Part shown: positions 43,146-53,504 of the stretch, one piece after another
Numbering within the stretch: position 1 is the first letter of the stretch
Layout: every line of letters begins with the position of its first letter
DNA from: SMWN01 sp965221455
GTDB lineage: Bacteria > Pseudomonadota > Gammaproteobacteria > Eutrophobiales > Eutrophobiaceae
Direction: 5' to 3'
Assembly (NCBI GenBank): GCA_965221455.1
Contig: OZ244890.1
Coordinates: forward strand, 1,798,001-1,862,000
Length of the DNA: 64,000 nucleotides
Made by a program: the position numbers and the translations under genes
Notes under the pieces: model-generated
Database searches by the model: none
Told to the model about the DNA's origin: nothing
Seen by the model: the letters and a program-made list of their open reading frames with translations, nothing else

Positions 43146-43279
43146 CCATTAGCTTCTCAAGGAATCGAAATGACAGGATTAAATTATCGGTACAAGCCTG
43201 GCGTATAAGAGAAAGAGGCGGACCTGAATATCTGCCTGTCAAGGATTTCAGGAATGCATTTGAGACCACGCTAAATTAA
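43142..43279 (+). CDS. Small ORF coupled to the PhoD-N-like gene
   Basis: 45 codons, starting by four-base overlap with the upstream stop. LSVQAWRIRERGGPEYLPVK looks like genuine coding sequence and could be a displaced C-terminal piece of the same parent protein. No family recognised. Confidence 0.3.
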   Translation: MTISFSRNRNDRIKLSVQAWRIRERGGPEYLPVKDFRNAFETTLN

Positions 43280-43456
43280 TGCAGTATTGCGGGATATATT
43301 GAACAGTGGTTGAAGTATAAATTGCTTGAGAGAGGCTTTTGGATTACGGACTGGCATGATCTATTGCTTTGCAGCTTCCCTGATTGCTGAGTAGATGATT
43401 TTTTAGCTGAGTTGCTCGTTGGCAAGAGCTTACGTTTCCCGCTTGTCTGCCGTTGT

Positions 43457-44122
43457 CTATTTTTTGTTTTCAATCGCGCTTGTTTTCTGAAGTAGTAATG
43501 GTGAAAGTACTGGCCAGACATTTGCCAGTATTTTCTCCTGGACCATTGCTGTTGGGTGAATGCCATCGGCTTGAAAATACTTCTCTTCTTCGGCAAATCC
43601 ATCAAGTAGGAAAGGCAAAAAGGCTATTTCATTGTTGTTTGCGGCAAGTTCCAGTTTTTGTTTGAATTCTTCGGTGTATTTTTTTCCGTAGTTCGGAGGA
43701 AGCTGCATTCCCAGCAAAGCCACCTCTCCGTGTTGTTTGCATTGAGCGATCATTTTATTCAGATTATCCAGCATATTGTCGAGTGACATACCCCGTAATC
43801 CGTCATTCGCTCCCAGTTCAATGATGCAGAGGAGTGGTTTGTGTTTATCCAGTAATTCCGGCAGACGAGCCAATGCCCCCGCAGTTGTTTCTCCGCTGAT
43901 GGAAGCATTGATGATATGCCATGGTTGATTCTCAATTTGTTCTCGCTCCAGCTTCATTTGTAATAAATTGACCCAACCTTGTTCTAATTCGATACCATAA
44001 GAGGTGCTTAGACTGTCACCCATGATAAGTATGATATTTGCATTTGCAGTAGGTGATATTATGAAGATAACGAGCGATGAAATAAAAATGCGGGATAAAA
44101 TAAAAATGCGGGATAAAATCAT
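43457..44122 (-). CDS. tesA: Acyl-CoA thioesterase I / lysophospholipase L1 TesA
   Basis: A 221-residue periplasmic GDSL hydrolase. All four SGNH blocks are seen: GDSLSTSYG (Ser), SGETTAG (Gly), GANDGLRG (Asn) and DGIHPT (Asp/His). The signal peptide ends near PTANA; its start is lengthened by a tandem 18-bp duplication, so ILSRIFI occurs twice. Translation could begin at 44122 or at the second Met-equivalent region; the ABC transporter genes are divergent and overlap this start region, the same tesA/ybbA arrangement as in E. coli. Confidence 0.92.
   Translation of the reverse strand: MILSRIFILSRIFISSLVIFIISPTANANIILIMGDSLSTSYGIELEQGWVNLLQMKLEREQIENQPWHIINASISGETTAGALARLPELLDKHKPLLCIIELGANDGLRGMSLDNMLDNLNKMIAQCKQHGEVALLGMQLPPNYGKKYTEEFKQKLELAANNNEIAFLPFLLDGFAEEEKYFQADGIHPTAMVQEKILANVWPVLSPLLLQKTSAIENKK
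44081..44116. repeat. Tandem 18-bp duplication shared by two divergent genes
   Basis: Two perfect copies of AATAAAAATGCGGGATAA. On the plus strand each copy supplies an in-frame ATG for the ABC ATPase (44088 and 44106); on the minus strand they code the repeated signal-peptide start of tesA. Confidence 0.8.
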
Positions 44123-44798
44123 TTCAAATTCTCAAATAGTTATCTGTCATCAGGTTAATAAGGTTGTTAAGTCTACGGAAGGTTCAATTTCCATTCTCGA
44201 AAATATTGACCTTGATATAAACGCTGGCGAGACTATTGCTGTCATCGGTCAATCCGGTTCCGGGAAAACGACTTTGCTCAGTTTGCTCGCTGGCCTTGAT
44301 GTTTCGACTTCCGGCAGTATTCAATTGTTCCAGCAGTCCATAGAGTCCCTTGATGAAGATACACGCGCAGAACTGCGAAATCAGTATATCGGTTTTATCT
44401 TCCAGGCTTTTCATCTATTGCCAGGTTTTACTGCTCTTGAGAATGTAATGTTACCATTGGAAATTAATGACAGGGCTGATGCGGAAAAGGTTGCCAAACA
44501 GTTATTGGCGCGTGTTGGTATGGAACATCGTTTGAGCCATTACCCCGCGACTCTGTCGGGTGGTGAACAGCAACGTGTGGCGATTGCTCGTGCTTTCGTA
44601 ACCAATCCGCCGTTGCTTCTGGCAGACGAGCCGACTGGTAATCTGGACACTGAGACAGGACAACGGGTGATCGACCTGTTATTTGAACTTAATCGGGAGC
44701 ATGACACAACTTTAATTCTGGTCACACATGATGAATCTCTAACTAAACGCTGTGATCGTTGTTTTAGGCTGACGCAAGGGAAAATCGAACAGATTTAG
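44088..44798 (+). CDS. ybbA: ABC transporter ATP-binding protein (YbbA-like)
   Basis: About 236 residues from ATG 44088 (44106 equally plausible; the frame extends to 44004 inside tesA). MacB/LolD-type ATPase: Walker A GQSGSGKT, Q-loop IFQAFHLLPG, signature LSGGEQQRVAIARA, Walker B LLLADEPT and the H-loop LVTHDE. It partners with the FtsX-type permease two bases downstream. Because of synteny with tesA I use the YbbA name; the substrate is unknown, perhaps a lipid or lipoprotein. Confidence 0.92.
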   Translation: MRDKIKMRDKIISNSQIVICHQVNKVVKSTEGSISILENIDLDINAGETIAVIGQSGSGKTTLLSLLAGLDVSTSGSIQLFQQSIESLDEDTRAELRNQYIGFIFQAFHLLPGFTALENVMLPLEINDRADAEKVAKQLLARVGMEHRLSHYPATLSGGEQQRVAIARAFVTNPPLLLADEPTGNLDTETGQRVIDLLFELNREHDTTLILVTHDESLTKRCDRCFRLTQGKIEQI

Positions 44799-44800
44799 TC

Positions 44801-47299
44801 ATGTTTTCCTTTTATAGACGATTTATTAAGAGACAATGGCGCCTGGCAGCGATTCGATTATTTTGTATTACCATCGCAATTGCTTGTGCTGTGACTTTTA
44901 GTATTACCTTGTTGGTTGATCGATTGGAAAAACTGTTTGTTAACCAGTCAAGGGAAGTATTAGCTGCTGATTTGGTGCTTGATTCCACCACCGGGTTACG
45001 AGCGGAACAATTAGCTGTTATTAATGAAATCTCATCGAGAGAATCTCTCTCCCAGGCTGTTACCTTACGTTTCCCCACTATGGCGAATGCCAATGATGAA
45101 TTCATCTTGAGCAGTATTAAGGCTGTCACTGATAAATATCCTTTACGTGGCGAATTGCTAGTTAGCAATACTTTATATGGTGCAGCTATCCCGATGCCTC
45201 ATGGCCCCGCGACTGGAGAGGTTTGGGTGGAGGATCGCATATTAAATGAGTTGGGTTTATCTCCAGGCGAAACTGTGACGGTTGGTGAACGTGCATTTAA
45301 AATTGCGCGTGTAGTGATCCACGAACCTGATAGAGGCAATAGTTTCTATAGTTTTACACCACGTATTCTGATGCATTGGGATGATGTCGCTTCAACTAAA
45401 ATCATACAGCCAGGCAGTCGCTTACGGTACCATTATTTATTTGCTGGCGAGACACGCGCATTAGAAGAACTGAAAAAAAAACTGGCACCCACCCTGCAAC
45501 CCAATCAGAAGTTTGAGACCATTGAAGATACTAATGAAGCGATGGCCAATACACTGCAACGTGCATACCGTTTCTTGCATGTTACGGCGCTGATTGCGGT
45601 TTTATTGGGATCTGTGGGTGCTGCTTTGGCCAGTTATCAATACGCCAGTGAAATGACCTGTCAATATGCTGTATTGCGTTGTCTTGGTCTATGTGGCAAG
45701 CGATTATATGGTGCAATCCTGTTTCCATTTTGTTTATTCAGTTTGGTTGCAATATTGATCGGTCTGGCCATTGGCAGTGTAGGGCATTATTCTGTTCTCA
45801 ATAGTCTGGGTAGTCTTATTCCCTCCAATTTACCGCCGCCTGGTATTGAACCTTTTCTGCTGAGTGGCATTACCGCACTTATTGTTGTGATTAGTTTTGC
45901 CTGGCCGTTTTTGAGTCATTTGTTAAAGATCCCCCCCAAACTCTTGTTGAATCGCGCTGAAGTACAGAAACAGCCAATTATTTTTACTGTGACGTCAATG
46001 GCCATCGGTTTAGCCATGATAATTTATCTTGGCATACGGGATATTTTCATCAGTTTTTATGTTATTGCAATATTATATGTGTTTATTCTTATAGTTTATG
46101 GTTTAACACAATTACTTATTCATTGGATTATCAGGCGAGGTAAAATACAAACTGTTTCCATCCGACTGGGTGCGCGTATGCTGGGTGCCAACCGACGTAT
46201 GACGAGCTTGCAAATTATTGCGATCTCAATTACTTTCTTTTCTCTCGCCTTGATTCAAACTTTGCGTGATGATTTGCTATCTTCCTGGCAGTCCAAGGTG
46301 CCGGAGAATGCCCCCAATTTCTTTGCCATTAATCTGTTTGCAGAAGATCGGGTGAATTTTCTCGCGGAACTACAGCAAAATAATATCTCACATAGTCCAC
46401 TGTATCCCATCGTGCGTGGACGTTTAACCGCTATCAACGGTGAGCCAGTACGTGAATATGCCGGTAAGGAAAAAGTAACGAGGGACGAATCCATAAAGCG
46501 TGATTTATCTTTATCCTGGGGACTGGAACTACCGCCGGATAATAAAATTATTTCAGGACAGTGGCACAATCCTGATACCCCGCCGGATAAAATAACTGTG
46601 TCAGTAGAAGAAGGTGTAGCGGAAAATCTGAAAATTAGTCTCGGAGATATAATCGAATTTACTGTAGAAACTTATAAATTGGAAGCCGAAGTGACGAGCT
46701 TGCGTTCGGTGGAGTGGGAGTCGTTTACGCCTAATTTTTATATGATATTTTATCCAGGGGCGTTGGATGGTTTGCCGGTAACTTATTTGGCGAGTATACA
46801 CCTGAAACAATCGCAAAGAACTTTACTGCCAGATTTTATTCAACGTTATCCAAATGCGACATTTTTTGATGTTAATTTTATGTTGACGAAAGTCCGCAAC
46901 ATTATGCAACAAATCAGTGCAGCAGTTAAGACCATACTTTATTTCTCACTATTCGCGAGTATTATCGTCTTTATAGCCATTGAAATTATTTTGCGTCGTT
47001 ATCGCAGTTATAGTGTGGCGATATATAAATCTGTGGGGACCAGGAGCGAACTTATACAGAAAATATTTCGTTCTCAATTTATTTTTATTGGTTTGATTTC
47101 GGGTGCAATTGCGTACACCATGAATTTATTAATTGGATTTATAATATCGGTTTATTTTATTGAAAGTGATTTTTTCTTTAACATAAAAACGGCGATCCTG
47201 TGTCTTTTCATTGTGCCACTACTGGTACTCATCGTTGGACATTTTTCTATTCAACGTATTCACCAGACACCGGCAAAGCGATTATTAACCGAAGAATAA
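44801..47299 (+). CDS. ybbP: FtsX-family ABC permease (YbbP-like)
   Basis: 832 residues. An N-terminal membrane helix, a large periplasmic MacB_PCD-like domain, and two FtsX permease blocks (around LHVTALIAVLLGSVGAAL and KTILYFSLFASIIVFI), with additional helices between them, match the long YbbP type. It starts two bases after the ATPase stop. Role in export or extraction of envelope molecules is known only at family level. Confidence 0.9.
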   Translation: MFSFYRRFIKRQWRLAAIRLFCITIAIACAVTFSITLLVDRLEKLFVNQSREVLAADLVLDSTTGLRAEQLAVINEISSRESLSQAVTLRFPTMANANDEFILSSIKAVTDKYPLRGELLVSNTLYGAAIPMPHGPATGEVWVEDRILNELGLSPGETVTVGERAFKIARVVIHEPDRGNSFYSFTPRILMHWDDVASTKIIQPGSRLRYHYLFAGETRALEELKKKLAPTLQPNQKFETIEDTNEAMANTLQRAYRFLHVTALIAVLLGSVGAALASYQYASEMTCQYAVLRCLGLCGKRLYGAILFPFCLFSLVAILIGLAIGSVGHYSVLNSLGSLIPSNLPPPGIEPFLLSGITALIVVISFAWPFLSHLLKIPPKLLLNRAEVQKQPIIFTVTSMAIGLAMIIYLGIRDIFISFYVIAILYVFILIVYGLTQLLIHWIIRRGKIQTVSIRLGARMLGANRRMTSLQIIAISITFFSLALIQTLRDDLLSSWQSKVPENAPNFFAINLFAEDRVNFLAELQQNNISHSPLYPIVRGRLTAINGEPVREYAGKEKVTRDESIKRDLSLSWGLELPPDNKIISGQWHNPDTPPDKITVSVEEGVAENLKISLGDIIEFTVETYKLEAEVTSLRSVEWESFTPNFYMIFYPGALDGLPVTYLASIHLKQSQRTLLPDFIQRYPNATFFDVNFMLTKVRNIMQQISAAVKTILYFSLFASIIVFIAIEIILRRYRSYSVAIYKSVGTRSELIQKIFRSQFIFIGLISGAIAYTMNLLIGFIISVYFIESDFFFNIKTAILCLFIVPLLVLIVGHFSIQRIHQTPAKRLLTEE

Positions 47300-47345
47300 T
47301 TTATCCCTGTTACCTTATTGAACAATAGGACTATCAGGATAATTT

Positions 47346-47729
47346 ATGTTACCAGATGTAAAAAAGAGTTTAAATGAGGCACGTTCACTCGCAGAACAGG
47401 GCAGACATGGCAAGGCACGTTCTCGTTTGCTTGAATTATTAAAAGAGGACCCAAATAATCAGGTGGCTTTGTTAATGTTGGGAGGTTCTTATTTTATTGA
47501 GGAAAAATATTCAGAAGCCGGGATAGTATTTGAACGATTAATCCTGATAGTTCCGGGTGAAGGGAAATATTCAATTGCTTTACTCAATACTTTGTGGAAA
47601 TTAGGTCGAATCGAAGAAGCATTGGAGGAAATCAAACGATTTGTGTCGGTTGCTGATAGTGATGAAGAAAGAGAGATATTCGATCAATATATGCAGATCA
47701 CGGATTTAATAGCCTTTGATGTTGAATAA
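47346..47729 (+). CDS. TPR-repeat protein
   Basis: 127 residues, all helical, with about three tetratricopeptide repeats (RSLAEQGRHGKARSRLLELL; NQVALLMLGGSYFIEEKYSE; ...). No signal peptide. It follows the ABC permease by 46 bases and precedes a TerB protein by 12, so the three may form an operon. Partner unknown. Confidence 0.75.
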   Translation: MLPDVKKSLNEARSLAEQGRHGKARSRLLELLKEDPNNQVALLMLGGSYFIEEKYSEAGIVFERLILIVPGEGKYSIALLNTLWKLGRIEEALEEIKRFVSVADSDEEREIFDQYMQITDLIAFDVE

Positions 47730-47741
47730 AAAGGAATTACC

Positions 47742-48215
47742 ATGCTGGGCGCGATAAAAATCTTTTTTGAGAATAATATTGCAACAGAAGAAAGCAGTGA
47801 TCTTGAACACCAATTGAAACTGGCCACTGCCGCTCTGCTGATAGAAATGATACAGCAAGATGATAAGATATTTCCCGAAGAAATCGAGGCTGCCAAAAAG
47901 GCGTTAAGAAAAAAATTTGACCTTTCAAATGAAGAGAGTCAAGCATTGTTTAGATTGGCTGAAGCAGAAGCTGCTGAAGCAGTCGATTATCATCAATTCA
48001 CCCGTCTTATCGCCAGGCAATTCACGCAAGCGCAAAAAATAAAAGTCATTGAGTTACTATGGTCAGTTGCCTATGCGGATTTACATCTGGATCCACACGA
48101 AGAACATATGATACGTAAGATTGCTGATTTAATTTATGTTTCTCATAAAGACTTTATACAAACTAAACATAAGATACAGAATGCCATAATTAAGGAATCC
48201 CCGATTAAGTCATGA
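47742..48215 (+). CDS. TerB-family protein
   Basis: 157 residues. The TerB/DjlA-like helical domain with conserved acidic sites is seen in LLIEMIQQDDKIFPEE and VAYADLHLDPHEEHMIRKIADL. Known members bind divalent metals near the membrane; tellurite resistance is not implied without other ter genes. It sits 12 bases after the TPR gene. Confidence 0.88.
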   Translation: MLGAIKIFFENNIATEESSDLEHQLKLATAALLIEMIQQDDKIFPEEIEAAKKALRKKFDLSNEESQALFRLAEAEAAEAVDYHQFTRLIARQFTQAQKIKVIELLWSVAYADLHLDPHEEHMIRKIADLIYVSHKDFIQTKHKIQNAIIKESPIKS

Positions 48216-48914
48216 ACTTGACTCTTGCGCTAAAATATTCGTGTTTGTGCGTTGTTAATCTTCATAATAGCCATAGCGATTACATGCGTATGACACTTTG
48301 CTCCAGACCTGCTATTTGTATCTGTTAGTAAGCAATTATTGCTTTTATGATGAGAATGCCGATATACCTTGAGTATGTTTATCTCTTGCCCCTGATGTTG
48401 TTACTCCGGACAGGAAATCAATGAGGGAACGAGTGACGGAACTTGAGTTTTTTGACGACAATACTGATTTTCCCGCAGGCATACTTTACGGAAAAGTTGC
48501 GCTTGCCTGGAGAATGAAAATGACAAGGAAAGTTGTGAATGTTAAAAAGTTAAATAACCTGGATATCCGTATTTATGAAAGTAGACGGACAAACTTACGA
48601 GAAGTTGTGAAAAACTTTTGAGATACGTGCGTACTTCCATGATAACACGACAGATTTGGCAAGGGTAAAAAAAGGCTTCTTGTCAAACAGTGGTTTCTGT
48701 TCCCCGTTCTTTGAGATGATATTGTCTTCGCGGGGTGCAATATATGCGTCATTTTTGTACGACGTTACATACGACAAGGGAAAGTACGATAGAAAACTTC
48801 ATGATAAAGATAAACAGTGTAACTAAAATGCGGATATTCAATTCATATGCTCTTGTATTGATGGTTTGCCGCTAAATTTATTTTGTAAGTGATGCACTGT
48901 AATATGCACATATT
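48216..48914. other. Non-coding region before the amidohydrolase pseudogene
   Basis: No supported gene. A 66-codon frame at 48421 has no recognisable feature. Probably eroded sequence. Confidence 0.3.
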
Positions 48915-49852
48915 ATTGATTGGCATGTACATGCTTCAGGATTAGGATTCAGTGAGGCCGGTAATTTTATTAGTAACGAATTCCGGAATAACTATCAGTT
49001 TAATTTTTTTTCTGAAGTGGATGAATGTATAGAAGAAGAACTTAAAAAGAATGGTGATCAATTACTGGTTAAAAATCTGAATGATAAAGTAACAGAATAA
49101 GGATATATCGTTCAGGCAACCTTATTGACGATGGATGGTGTAGTTCATGAGATAAGTAGAGTTTTCGACCGTAGTGAAGCACAGATTTATGTCCCGAATG
49201 AATTTATACCGGGTCAGATAGCCAAATATCCAAATTCATTATTTGGTGCGAGCATTAATCCCAACAGAGAAAATAGTGTTGAATTACTGGAGAAAGTGAA
49301 TCGACAAGGTGCGATTTTGATCAAATAGATTCCCAATATCATGCATATTAATCCATCTGACGAAAGATTTATTTCATTTTATAAGCGTATGGCGGAATTG
49401 AAAATGCCATTATTAACACACACTGGAGTGGAAGAATCATTTGTCAATGCCAGGGATTATTTTGCTGTTCCAGGTTACTTGAATTACCTCTGAAATATGG
49501 AATGACGTTGATTGCCGCTCATATTGCGACGATAGGGAAGTTTGGTGTTCAGGATAATTTTGAGAGAATATTTCCAATGTTTGTCGAATTTCAAAATTTA
49601 TATACTGATATATCCAGTCTGACTTAATTTAATAAGCGAGGATATTTGGCAAAGGCTATTGAATATCCCGGGCTTATTGAAAGAATGATCTATGGTATGG
49701 ATTTTCCTTGCAGTCTTTTCCTTTAGTGTCACCCTGGTATCGATCATATTGGAATTAAAAATGTTTGGCGTGTGAGTAGTGACAAGAATAAGTGGGATTG
49801 TGACATCATGTTGAAGCGGGTTCTTGGTGTACCATGGTCAGCTTTTGTTTGA
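48915..49852 (+). pseudogene. Decayed amidohydrolase-family metal-dependent hydrolase
   Basis: The sequence reads like a complete amidohydrolase starting at an IDWHVH metal motif, then a VYVPNEFI-like IYVPNEFIPGQIAKYPN block, LPLLTHTG-like MPLLTHTG, LIAAHIA and MIYGMDFP. It is interrupted by TAA at 49098, TAG at 49326 (where relatives have Trp), a frameshift near 49470, TAA at 49625 and TAG at 49724, and ends with TGA at 49850. All metal-ligand regions can still be read, so inactivation is recent. The original substrate is unknown. Confidence 0.75.
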
Positions 49853-50475
49853 AATCCTGGGTTACTTAAATATACGCCTTGAATAAACTGTAGAATCGAA
49901 ATTATCTTTTGCCGTAATTCAGGTTGATGATATTACCCTGAGGCATATCCGATTAAGTATGAGGAAAGTAGCCAATATTCAGAAATGTTCGTAATTTATG
50001 CTCATGCAAATTTAAGGGTTTAGGTAAGGAGTGTACGTAACGGCGAACTGTTGCAGAAATTGACGATGCAAAGTCGAGTCTGGACTTAATCGGAGTTCTT
50101 TTAATTTCCTGCGCAGTGTCTCTGCCAGCTCACACTGCTGATGAAGATCAGGATACCACTTATTCTCAATAAGGATCACTGGTATATTTTCAAGAAAACT
50201 CCAGACGATGCAGCGCATCATTTGTGTAGCATCTTGTGCAGTTGTTCCACAATTAATTGGGCCTCTGCGATTTGATTACTATTACTTCAGGTCATATCTT
50301 TGTTTGGGTGACGAGTTGACACTATATTGTCATGATGAAATAAATAAGTTCTCGACAAGCGGTGGCATTCTTCAGAGAAAAGGTTCAGTATAATTATGCT
50401 GAATCACAGTCTCACATGCCGGGTAATAGTGGCAATAATAGAATGGCAGGAATTTGGTAAGCTTAAGGTACATCA
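49853..50475. other. Non-coding region between the pseudogene and the DUF3014 gene
   Basis: A 69-codon minus-strand frame at 50012-50221 (ILIENKWYPDLHQQCELAE ...) has coding-like composition but no known relatives to me. Otherwise nothing is seen. Confidence 0.25.
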
Positions 50476-51369
50476 ATGAAAAAAATGATTCTAATTGTAA
50501 TGGCGGTTTTTTCACTGGCAATTACTGCTATTTATTACCCCTGGCAGCAGACAAAGCAGAATGAATTCGTGACGGATAATGACGCTACCAGTCAGCTCGA
50601 TGATTTTCTGAAACCTCACGGAGATAATGATAATACAGAGCTGACTATAAAATATCCGGTAACAGGAGCACCTGAAGTGGTTGTTGACACTAACTCGGAT
50701 ACAAAACTAATGCCTGAACCTGAGCAGTTTTCCATGGAAAAGAACATTGTCCCGCGTGTATCTGTTAAAGCTACTGAGGAGCAATTACCCAAATTAGATG
50801 AAAGTGATGATGCTATTTCAGCAGCAATCGGTCAATTGGCTGATGTAACTGAATTATTTTTGTTCGAGTCTTTTGTACGACATTTTGTCGTGACGATTGA
50901 TAATATGACCAATCAGAAATTACCTCAGCGCTACATTTTTAATCAGCGCGTACCAGAAAAATTTTTAGTCATGGTACAAGAAGATAAGGTACTACTGGAT
51001 AGTAAAAATTTTAATCGCTATACAAATTTTGTGAGTTTGACGGAGCGTATTGATAGCGGAAGACTGGTCGCTTTCTACGTCAAATTTTATCCTTTGTTTC
51101 AGGAAGCCTATGAAGAACTCGGTTATCCAGATCGGTATTTCAATGACCGTTTTATTCAGGTGATCGATCATTTATTGGTTGCTCCCGAAATTAAAGAACA
51201 GATTTATCTAATTAGACCGAAGGTGTTCTACCAATTTGAAGATCCGGAACTGGAGGCACTTTCTGTCGGACAAAAGATTCTAGTGAGGATCGGCATCGAC
51301 AATGCGCAGCGTATTAAATCAAAATTGAGAGAATTACGCGCAACTCTGACCACACTTCCGGCTCAGTAG
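50476..51369 (+). CDS. DUF3014 envelope protein
   Basis: 297 residues. An N-terminal membrane anchor (MILIVMAVFSLAITAIYY) is followed by a low-complexity acidic linker (residues about 30-105) and the DUF3014 domain (about 115-285; ESFVRHFVVTIDN, YPLFQEAYEELGYPDRYFNDR). The family is widespread in gammaproteobacteria and of unknown function. Monocistronic. Confidence 0.85.
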   Translation: MKKMILIVMAVFSLAITAIYYPWQQTKQNEFVTDNDATSQLDDFLKPHGDNDNTELTIKYPVTGAPEVVVDTNSDTKLMPEPEQFSMEKNIVPRVSVKATEEQLPKLDESDDAISAAIGQLADVTELFLFESFVRHFVVTIDNMTNQKLPQRYIFNQRVPEKFLVMVQEDKVLLDSKNFNRYTNFVSLTERIDSGRLVAFYVKFYPLFQEAYEELGYPDRYFNDRFIQVIDHLLVAPEIKEQIYLIRPKVFYQFEDPELEALSVGQKILVRIGIDNAQRIKSKLRELRATLTTLPAQ

Positions 51370-51665
51370 ACTGCTTCATATTTTCTGACTATTTTTTAAT
51401 TTTATCCTGCCAGTTTGTTGTTGTTTTAGAAAAAAATACAATTTACCATGCTCGAGTTGCCATCTTGATACTAAAAGATATTTATCAAAGAGTTCATGGC
51501 TGGAGATGGTAATTGAAGAAGTGCTTGGCGATAAAAATGTAGCTTCCAGTTATGATTTATTGTTGCGAAATCAATTTACGAATCAAAAGAAACAAAGTTA
51601 CCCAGTCAGGCATTCTGATTAGTCTGCGTCCGGAAAGAAATAATCAGACTTTAAGTCTCCAGGGA

Positions 51666-52259
51666 TCAGATTGCTTCCCAGATTAATAGTTTATTATTTG
51701 CAGGCATGGCAATATTTTCCAACAGATTGATCCCGGCATCATTCGCCAGTGAAACCACAGATCCCAGATCACGAATAGCGCTTAAAGGGTTTTGTTTCTT
51801 CAACCATATATCAAAGCGGGCATTACTATCACTGGTGGAAGTTCCTCTAACATTGAATGGGCCATAGCAACAAAATTTTGCACCAGGTCGCATATATTGA
51901 CCCAATGATTGAATCAAAATCTGAACACTTTCCCAACTCATTATGTGTAGGGTATTTGCCGTGAATACTGCCTCGATATCTGTGACAGGCCAGGGCTGAT
52001 GATTAACCTCAAGCTCTATAGGTGTTTTTATATTTTGCAGATTGGTTTCTTCGATCCATGAATTAATACCCGCTAAATGGATAGCCTGATCAGATGGTTG
52101 CCAGCAAACATGAGGTAAATGTGTGGCGAAATGTACCGCATGTTGCCCTGTGCCGCTGCCAACTTCCAGTATTTCACAGGGGTGTTTAAAAACACGTTTA
52201 AGAACAGAAAGAATGGGATCTTTATTGTTTTCACAAGATTGTGAGAAAGGTTTGTTCAT
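51666..52259 (-). CDS. DUF938 SAM-dependent methyltransferase
   Basis: 197 residues. Motif I EVGSGTGQHAVHFA and the HVCWQPSD segment mark the DUF938 class of Rossmann methyltransferases. TANTLHIMSWESV follows. Substrate unknown. Divergent from the DUF482 gene. Confidence 0.88.
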   Translation of the reverse strand: MNKPFSQSCENNKDPILSVLKRVFKHPCEILEVGSGTGQHAVHFATHLPHVCWQPSDQAIHLAGINSWIEETNLQNIKTPIELEVNHQPWPVTDIEAVFTANTLHIMSWESVQILIQSLGQYMRPGAKFCCYGPFNVRGTSTSDSNARFDIWLKKQNPLSAIRDLGSVVSLANDAGINLLENIAMPANNKLLIWEAI

Positions 52260-52367
52260 TTTTTATATTTGATTTTTACGATGTTACCATGGAAATATTA
52301 ACTTACCAGATTAAACACCATTGATATCTATTAAAAATATATCCGGTAGAAGTAAGTTGAAGTTACG

Positions 52368-53504
52368 ATGAAGGTATCCTTGATTAACCATATCCAGGAG
52401 TTGTCTCGTGAAGAATGGAACAGGGTAACGGGCATTGAATATCCTTTTATTCGTTATGAATTTCTTCATGCGCTTGAGAATAGTGCATGTGTTAGTGATA
52501 AAACAGGCTGGGTACCACAACACTGTCTAGTGTATGAAGGGACTGAATTAATTGCACTGATGCCCATGTATAGAAAATCACATTCGTATGGTGAATACGT
52601 TTTTGATTTTGAATGGGCTAATGCATACCATCAGCATGGTTTATCTTATTATCCCAAATGGTTAACTGCGATTCCCTTCACGCCTTGTGAAGGTGAAAGA
52701 CTTTTTGTCAAGGCAGGTATCGATAAACAGGCTGTCATAAAAGTAATTTTGGATTTTCTTGATGAAAAATCACGAGAAAACAAGATTTCCACATGGCATT
52801 GTTTATATCCGACCTTTACGGAGTCAGAGCTGTTTAGATCCGAGAATTTAGTCATTAGAGAAGGTGTTCAATTCAGATGGGAAAATAAGGGTTACAGGGA
52901 TTTTAAAGACTATCTTGATACGTTTAATTCAAAAAAACGCAAAAATCTGTTACGTGAAAGACGTTTTGTCAATGATCAGAATATCATTTTGTATCAAATA
53001 CAAGGTAAAGAGTTAACAGAACAACATTTGAGTGTATTTTTTCAGTTTTATCAGATGACCTATGTAAAGCGCGGTAATCCACCATATTTAAATCTTCAGT
53101 TTTTCAGGGAGATTGCTGAAACAATGTCCGAACAATTGTTATTAATATTGGCGGTGAAAGACAACACCTTTGTCGGTGCTGCATTTAGTTTGGTGACCGG
53201 GTTGAGTTATTATGGTCGCTACTGGGGATGTTATGAGGAATATCACAGTTTACATTTCGAAGCATGTTATTATCAGGGGCTGGAATATTGCATTAATAAT
53301 CAACTACAACGATTTGATTCCGGAGCGCAAGGTGAGCATAAAATTGCCAGAGGGTTTGAGCCGGTGAAAACCTATTCTGCACATTGGATATGTGAATCTG
53401 AATTTGTTACTGCAATCAGGGATTATACGGAGAGAGAAGCCAGGATCATGGAGAACTATCGAAGTAATGCGGCACGACTATTACCTTTCAAAAATAATGG
53501 ATAG
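52368..53504 (+). CDS. DUF482 / peptidogalycan-type GNAT-fold protein
   Basis: 378 residues. The pattern FDFEWANAYHQHGLSYYPKWLTAIPFTP and the later FGAQGEHK-like DSGAQGEHKIARGF are typical of the DUF482 family, two GNAT-like folds similar to FemX aminoacyltransferases. The precise reaction is unknown. It starts at an ATG behind AGTTACG with no strong ribosome site. Confidence 0.85.
   Translation: MKVSLINHIQELSREEWNRVTGIEYPFIRYEFLHALENSACVSDKTGWVPQHCLVYEGTELIALMPMYRKSHSYGEYVFDFEWANAYHQHGLSYYPKWLTAIPFTPCEGERLFVKAGIDKQAVIKVILDFLDEKSRENKISTWHCLYPTFTESELFRSENLVIREGVQFRWENKGYRDFKDYLDTFNSKKRKNLLRERRFVNDQNIILYQIQGKELTEQHLSVFFQFYQMTYVKRGNPPYLNLQFFREIAETMSEQLLLILAVKDNTFVGAAFSLVTGLSYYGRYWGCYEEYHSLHFEACYYQGLEYCINNQLQRFDSGAQGEHKIARGFEPVKTYSAHWICESEFVTAIRDYTEREARIMENYRSNAARLLPFKNNG

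Noticed and set aside
48421..48621. 66-codon ORF before the amidohydrolase pseudogene
   Set aside because: No motif, in an eroded region, atypical start context.
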